Shown here: positions 4,834 to 7,182 of the stretch, in pieces
Layout: each line of letters begins with the position of its first letter
Numbering within the stretch: the first letter of the stretch is position 1
Source of the DNA: Rhodospira sp.
GTDB taxonomy: Bacteria; Pseudomonadota; Alphaproteobacteria; Rhodospirillales; Rhodospirillaceae
Length of the DNA: 7,182 bases
Direction: 5' to 3'
NCBI GenBank assembly: GCA_028277295.1
Contig: JANQGN010000305.1
Coordinates: 1 to 7,182 of the forward strand
The notes under the pieces: generated by a model
Databases searched by the model: none
Told to the model about the DNA's origin: nothing
Seen by the model: the letters and a program-made list of their open reading frames with translations, nothing else
Translations under genes and position numbers: made by a program

Positions 4834-5709
4834 ATGTCCAAGGCACTCTTTGGATGCTTTTCCTGCCTCCTTTTAGCCGTCATCTTCACCACACCAGCCA
4901 AAGCCGACGGCATCGCCACGATTGATTACCTTCTCCCTTGGGGACCCGTCCGCAAAACCATGGCCTGGTCGACGCCCGACGCGGTGCGCATCAATGAAGA
5001 GGTGAGTTTGCTCTTCAACCGGCCCACCCAGCAAGGATATACGTTGTTCAAGAGTGGCCAGTCTTATACCGTTTTTCCGGCCGGTTCTCATACGCTCGTG
5101 TTACAAAATGAATCTATAATGGACATAGCTTCTGATCTAATGAGGGGCATAGTTAACAACTTTGGGAACCATCACTACTTCGGAATATGTATGGATGGTA
5201 AGGGTCCGGGCTCGCTGGACGACATGCGTCCTACTGGTGCCCGCGAGACCGTCGCCGGCATCTCCGGTGAAGTCTACGACCTCACCTGGAGTGGAGCCGA
5301 CGACGCCCTTCACGTTGACCTAGCTGTGCTCACCGATGACCCGCACGTGCGTGAACTCGATTCTGTCCTTAGGTCGTACAACGCGATTCTCATGGCGCAC
5401 ACCGATCTCGCGGGCACGACATCTCGACAAGAGGTCCTCGACCAAGCCGCATCGGAACGTGGGTTGGGCGTGCTGAGGTATGGCAGCTTGTATCGCATCA
5501 AGGAGATTTCGGAGCAAGCCATGCCGGCCGGCTACTTTGATATCCCGGCACCGCCTATGGACCGAAACGATTTGAGGGCGATAGACCCAAACATTGATCG
5601 AGTGATGATGGATATGACGCGCACACTGCTTAAACGCTGGAAACAGGATGCCGAAAAGATGCAAAATCTGCTGGACTTAATGGGGCCACCATACCCGTCG
5701 CACCCGTAG
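4834..5709 (+). CDS. Secreted protein of unknown function (DUF4412-like features)
   Basis: This 291-residue protein has a clear Sec signal peptide: MSK, then a hydrophobic core (about 4-19), with likely cleavage after AKA at 22-24. No lipobox stands at the cleavage region, so it should be periplasmic or secreted. I do not recognise a named family. The layout, a strand-rich N-terminal half (VRINEEVSLLF, GYTLFKSGQSYTVFPAG), then ETVAGISGEVYDLTW (138-152), a segment like 'DPHVRELDSVLRSYN' (169-183) and ISEQAMPAGYFDIPA near 225-239, recalls DUF4412/LolA-like periplasmic proteins; this is a weak resemblance. The end is acidic/basic and probably helical (250-283). The start is ATG 4834, with GGAG 6 nt upstream; an in-frame TTG at 4792 would bury the signal peptide. 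Its base use is unlike its neighbours: 5101-5160 has 20 G/C of 60. Transfer or recent acquisition is likely. Confidence 0.8.
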   Translation: MSKALFGCFSCLLLAVIFTTPAKADGIATIDYLLPWGPVRKTMAWSTPDAVRINEEVSLLFNRPTQQGYTLFKSGQSYTVFPAGSHTLVLQNESIMDIASDLMRGIVNNFGNHHYFGICMDGKGPGSLDDMRPTGARETVAGISGEVYDLTWSGADDALHVDLAVLTDDPHVRELDSVLRSYNAILMAHTDLAGTTSRQEVLDQAASERGLGVLRYGSLYRIKEISEQAMPAGYFDIPAPPMDRNDLRAIDPNIDRVMMDMTRTLLKRWKQDAEKMQNLLDLMGPPYPSHP

Positions 5710-5749
5710 CCCTGTCGCGCTCGCCCTCGGTCGTGCTATCACCCCGGTC

Positions 5750-7182
5750 ATGCTGCAGATCCGCGACATGACCTACCGCATCGCCGGGCGCGTCCTGTTC
5801 GACGACGCGAGCGCCCACCTGCCCGCCGGCAGCCGCACCGGCCTGGTGGGCCGCAACGGCACGGGCAAGAGTACCTTGCTGCGCCTGATCCTGGGCGAAG
5901 CGGCGCCGGATGGTGGCGATCTGCTCATCCGCGCGCGCGCCCGCGTCGGCCGCCTGGCCCAGGAGGCGCCGGACGGCGACACACCGCTGATCAACTGCGT
6001 GCTGGCCGCCGATACCGAACGGACGACGCTGCTGTCCGAGGAGCATACGACCACCGACGGCCACCGCATCGCCGAGATCCACGAACGCCTGCTGGCCATC
6101 GAGGCGCACACCGCGCCGGCCCGTGCCGCGCGTATCCTGGCCGGGCTGGGCTTCCCGGCCGAGCACCAGTCCCGGCCCGTGGGCGACTATTCGGGCGGCT
6201 GGCGCATGCGCGTCGCCCTGGCGGCGGCCCTGTTCGCCCGGCCCGACCTTTTGTTGCTGGACGAGCCCACCAACCACCTGGATCTGGAAGCCACGGTCTG
6301 GCTGGAAAACCACCTGGCCAGTTACCCGGGGACCTTGCTGGTCATCAGCCATGACCGCGCCCTGCTCAACCGCGCCGTCAACCGCATCTGGCACCTGGAC
6401 CAGGGCAAGCTGGTGGCCTACGGCGGCAACTACGACACCTTCGAGAAAACCCGCCGCGCGCAGATGGACGTGCAGGCCCGCGCCTATGAAAAGCAGCAGG
6501 CGCAGCGCCAGCATATTCAGAGCTTCGTGGATCGCTTTCGCGCCAAGGCCACCAAGGCCCGGCAGGCGCAAAGCCGCCTGAAGATGCTGGAGAAGATGGA
6601 CGTGCTGGTTCCCGTGGTCGAGGACCGGGCCATCAGCTTCGACTTCCCGGAGCCGCGGGCGCTGGCGCCTCCCCTGGTGACCATCTCGGGCGGCGTCGCC
6701 GGCTATGGCGACACGGCGGTGTTGCGCGGGCTCGACCTGCGCCTGGACATGGATGACCGCATCGCCCTGCTTGGCGCCAATGGCAACGGCAAATCAACGC
6801 TGGCCAAGGTGCTCGCCGGTCGTCTTGGGCTCATGCAAGGCAGGCTGCAGACGTCTCCGAAGCTGACGGTGGGCTACTTCGCCCAGCATCAGCTGGACGA
6901 GTTGGTGCCCGGCCAGACGCCCCTGTGGCACATGCGCCGCGCCATGCCCGAGGCCAACGACACCAGGCTACGGGCGCACCTAGGCCGCTTCGACTTCACG
7001 GCGCGTCACGCCGACACCCCGGTCACCACCCTGTCCGGCGGCGAGAAGGCGCGGCTGCTCATTGCCCTGATGAGCAAGGCCGCGCCGCATCTGATGATCC
7101 TGGACGAGCCCACCAACCACCTGGACATCGACACCCGCGAGGCCCTGGTCGCGGCCCTGAACGCCTATGCCGGCGCGGTGGT
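5750..7182 (+). CDS. ABC-F family ATPase, YheS-like (3' end cut by window)
   Basis: A soluble twin-ATPase ABC-F protein, 477 residues visible and open at the right edge; the usual length is 600-650. Domain 1: Walker A GRNGTGKST (34-42), signature YSGGW (147-151), Walker B LLLLDEPTNHLD (167-178), switch His H201. The linker KATKARQAQSRLKMLEKM (266-283) matches the P-site tRNA interaction motif region of YheS. Domain 2: Walker A GANGNGKST (342-350), signature LSGGEK (428-433), Walker B MILDEPTNHLD (449-459). ABC-F proteins bind the ribosomal E site and modulate translation or rescue stalled ribosomes; some give antibiotic resistance. The linker points to a housekeeping YheS-type factor. ATG at 5750 gives the typical family N-terminus; no clear ribosome site precedes it. 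It starts 40 nt after the secreted-protein gene with no terminator between, so partial read-through is possible. Codon use returns to GC-rich. Confidence 0.93.
   Translation, partial: MLQIRDMTYRIAGRVLFDDASAHLPAGSRTGLVGRNGTGKSTLLRLILGEAAPDGGDLLIRARARVGRLAQEAPDGDTPLINCVLAADTERTTLLSEEHTTTDGHRIAEIHERLLAIEAHTAPARAARILAGLGFPAEHQSRPVGDYSGGWRMRVALAAALFARPDLLLLDEPTNHLDLEATVWLENHLASYPGTLLVISHDRALLNRAVNRIWHLDQGKLVAYGGNYDTFEKTRRAQMDVQARAYEKQQAQRQHIQSFVDRFRAKATKARQAQSRLKMLEKMDVLVPVVEDRAISFDFPEPRALAPPLVTISGGVAGYGDTAVLRGLDLRLDMDDRIALLGANGNGKSTLAKVLAGRLGLMQGRLQTSPKLTVGYFAQHQLDELVPGQTPLWHMRRAMPEANDTRLRAHLGRFDFTARHADTPVTTLSGGEKARLLIALMSKAAPHLMILDEPTNHLDIDTREALVAALNAYAGAV

Noticed and set aside
4855..4866. Lipoprotein signal around C8 or C11 of the secreted protein
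   Set aside because: The cysteines lie inside the hydrophobic core, too close to the N-terminus and without a proper L-A/S-G/A-C context. The AKA cleavage site fits signal peptidase I better.
3516..4919. 467-codon open frame on the minus strand
   Set aside because: It lies antisense to the EamA transporter. Its translation is Q/G/R/A-rich low-complexity text without a domain, as expected opposite a GC-rich membrane-protein gene.
5630..6571. 313-codon open frame on the minus strand
   Set aside because: It is antisense to the ABC-F gene, whose Walker and signature motifs are unmistakable on the plus strand; the antisense product has no recognisable motif.
6123..6581. 152-codon plus-strand frame inside the ABC-F gene
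   Set aside because: It is a shifted frame; the ABC-F reading through the same bases gives all catalytic motifs.

Overview
The window is GC-rich and densely coding. Most genes use strongly G/C-ending codons, non-ATG starts are frequent, and one intergenic region carries REP-like palindromes built around a TCATCCTG...GAAGGATCTCC motif. This suggests a high-GC proteobacterium, most likely an alphaproteobacterium of the Rhodospirillales type. The lineage is an inference from style and family resemblance, since no marker gene is present.

Left part (1-3043, minus strand): a tightly packed operon read right to left. Its order is a phosphoribosyltransferase fused to a TRSP domain (1877-3043), a HAD-family phosphatase (1093-1875) and a StiP/PELOTA protein (5-1096). 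The ATG of a further gene overlaps the StiP stop at the window edge. This gene set is the biosynthetic module that comparative genomics has linked to tellurium-resistance (Ter) stress systems, where it is proposed to make or process a nucleoside-like metabolite. No TerD, TerC or TerB homologue lies in the window. If present, they would be to the left of position 1 or elsewhere. The genes abut or overlap (1-nt gap, then a GTGA overlap, then ATGA), so translational coupling is likely.

Middle (3044-3776): 733 bases without a convincing gene but with much structure. A candidate minus-strand promoter for the operon is covered by two inverted repeats (3205-3227 and 3236-3250). Next comes a roughly 265-bp imperfect palindrome (3317-3581) made of four 34-35-nt REP-like units arranged symmetrically around a perfect 16-bp palindrome at 3442-3457. 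A second hairpin-rich segment lies at 3628-3723.

Right part (3777-7182, plus strand): an EamA/DMT-family membrane transporter starting at GTG; a secreted protein of unknown function with much lower GC than its neighbours, whose putative promoter and 17-bp operator-like palindrome lie inside the 3' end of the transporter gene; and an ABC-F ATPase of the YheS-like group that runs off the right edge. These three look like independent genes rather than one pathway. The secreted-protein gene looks like an inserted or horizontally acquired piece.
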